From assembly GCA_021234535.1 (NCBI GenBank), contig CM037829.1, positions 32,398,962-32,462,961 on the forward strand: DNA of 64,000 nucleotides, given 5' to 3'. Below are positions 63,738-64,000 of the stretch, in pieces. The position numbers were made by a program, and so were the translations under genes. Numbering within the stretch: the first letter of the stretch is position 1; every line of letters starts with the position of its first letter. The DNA is from Stichopus chloronotus. Taxonomy: Eukaryota > Echinodermata > Holothuroidea > Aspidochirotida > Stichopodidae. Under the pieces are notes generated by a model that worked only from the letters and a program-made list of their open reading frames with translations, made no database searches and was not told the DNA's origin.

Positions 63738-64000
63738 GTAACCATGCCAAGTTTGGTGTTATGGAATTATCTGGACCACAGTATTGATGAAATATTTCAT
63801 GGGTAGTGGTCAGCTGATGAAGAACACTCTACCAATTTAAAGGAACTGATATAGTTTGCTCATATTTTGTCACACCTGTTGAGTATAACTCATATGTCGA
63901 GGGTAAATGGTCAAACTAAGAGATTCTAAACATTTAACACACAACTGAAGCAACAATAATAGCGTAGTTACCAATTAAAGTTACCAATATCATTTTCTTG

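Noticed and set aside
63738..63806. Read-through extension of ALYREF exon 5
   Set aside because: The open frame continues for 22 codons past a good GTAACC donor, but the extension bears no resemblance to ALYREF ends. The conserved motif breaks exactly at the donor.

Overview
This is a window of animal nuclear DNA. It holds intron-containing genes with GT-AG junctions, AT-rich introns and many small non-autonomous transposons. The protein sequences fit a marine deuterostome, and the general look suggests an echinoderm, possibly a sea cucumber. That assignment is a judgement from similarity and base composition, not a search result.

Four genes are readable exon by exon, with every splice phase closing. 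RPL3 (minus, 25798-34008, 9 exons, 405 aa) is a large-subunit ribosomal protein. NDUFB10 (plus, 37272-43824, 4 exons, 151 aa) is a mitochondrial complex I subunit. Tektin-4 (minus, 46585-51119, 6 coding exons, 463 aa) is a ciliary doublet-microtubule protein. ALYREF/THOC4 (plus, 54518-63737, 5 exons seen, 261 codons) is an mRNA export adaptor whose last exon lies beyond the right edge. RPL3 and NDUFB10 are head to head, NDUFB10 and tektin-4 tail to tail, and tektin-4 and ALYREF head to head. A fifth gene is represented by a single first coding exon on the minus strand (10848-11008). It resembles the start of mu-crystallin/ketimine reductase (CRYM), and the rest would lie to the left.

Two RPL3 introns each carry a C/D-box snoRNA candidate on the sense strand. 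Both resemble SNORD83 (U83), which also sits in human RPL3 introns. The RPL3-NDUFB10 head-to-head order also matches the human RPL3L-NDUFB10 order at 16p13.3. Together these make 25.8-43.8 kb the most informative part of the window.

The remainder (1-10.8 kb, 11-25.8 kb and the intergenic gaps and introns) is dominated by repeats. These include at least two families of 250-350 bp inverted-repeat elements flanked by TTAA. There is also a hAT-type element with a perfect 8-bp target duplication, several long inverted-repeat (foldback) elements and a MITE pair near the left edge. Two tandem arrays contain perfect AGGTCA direct repeats spaced by one base. Decayed LINE fragments and a long (TTGG)n tract lie just upstream of the RPL3 promoter. 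I found no rRNA, CRISPR or convincing tRNA gene.
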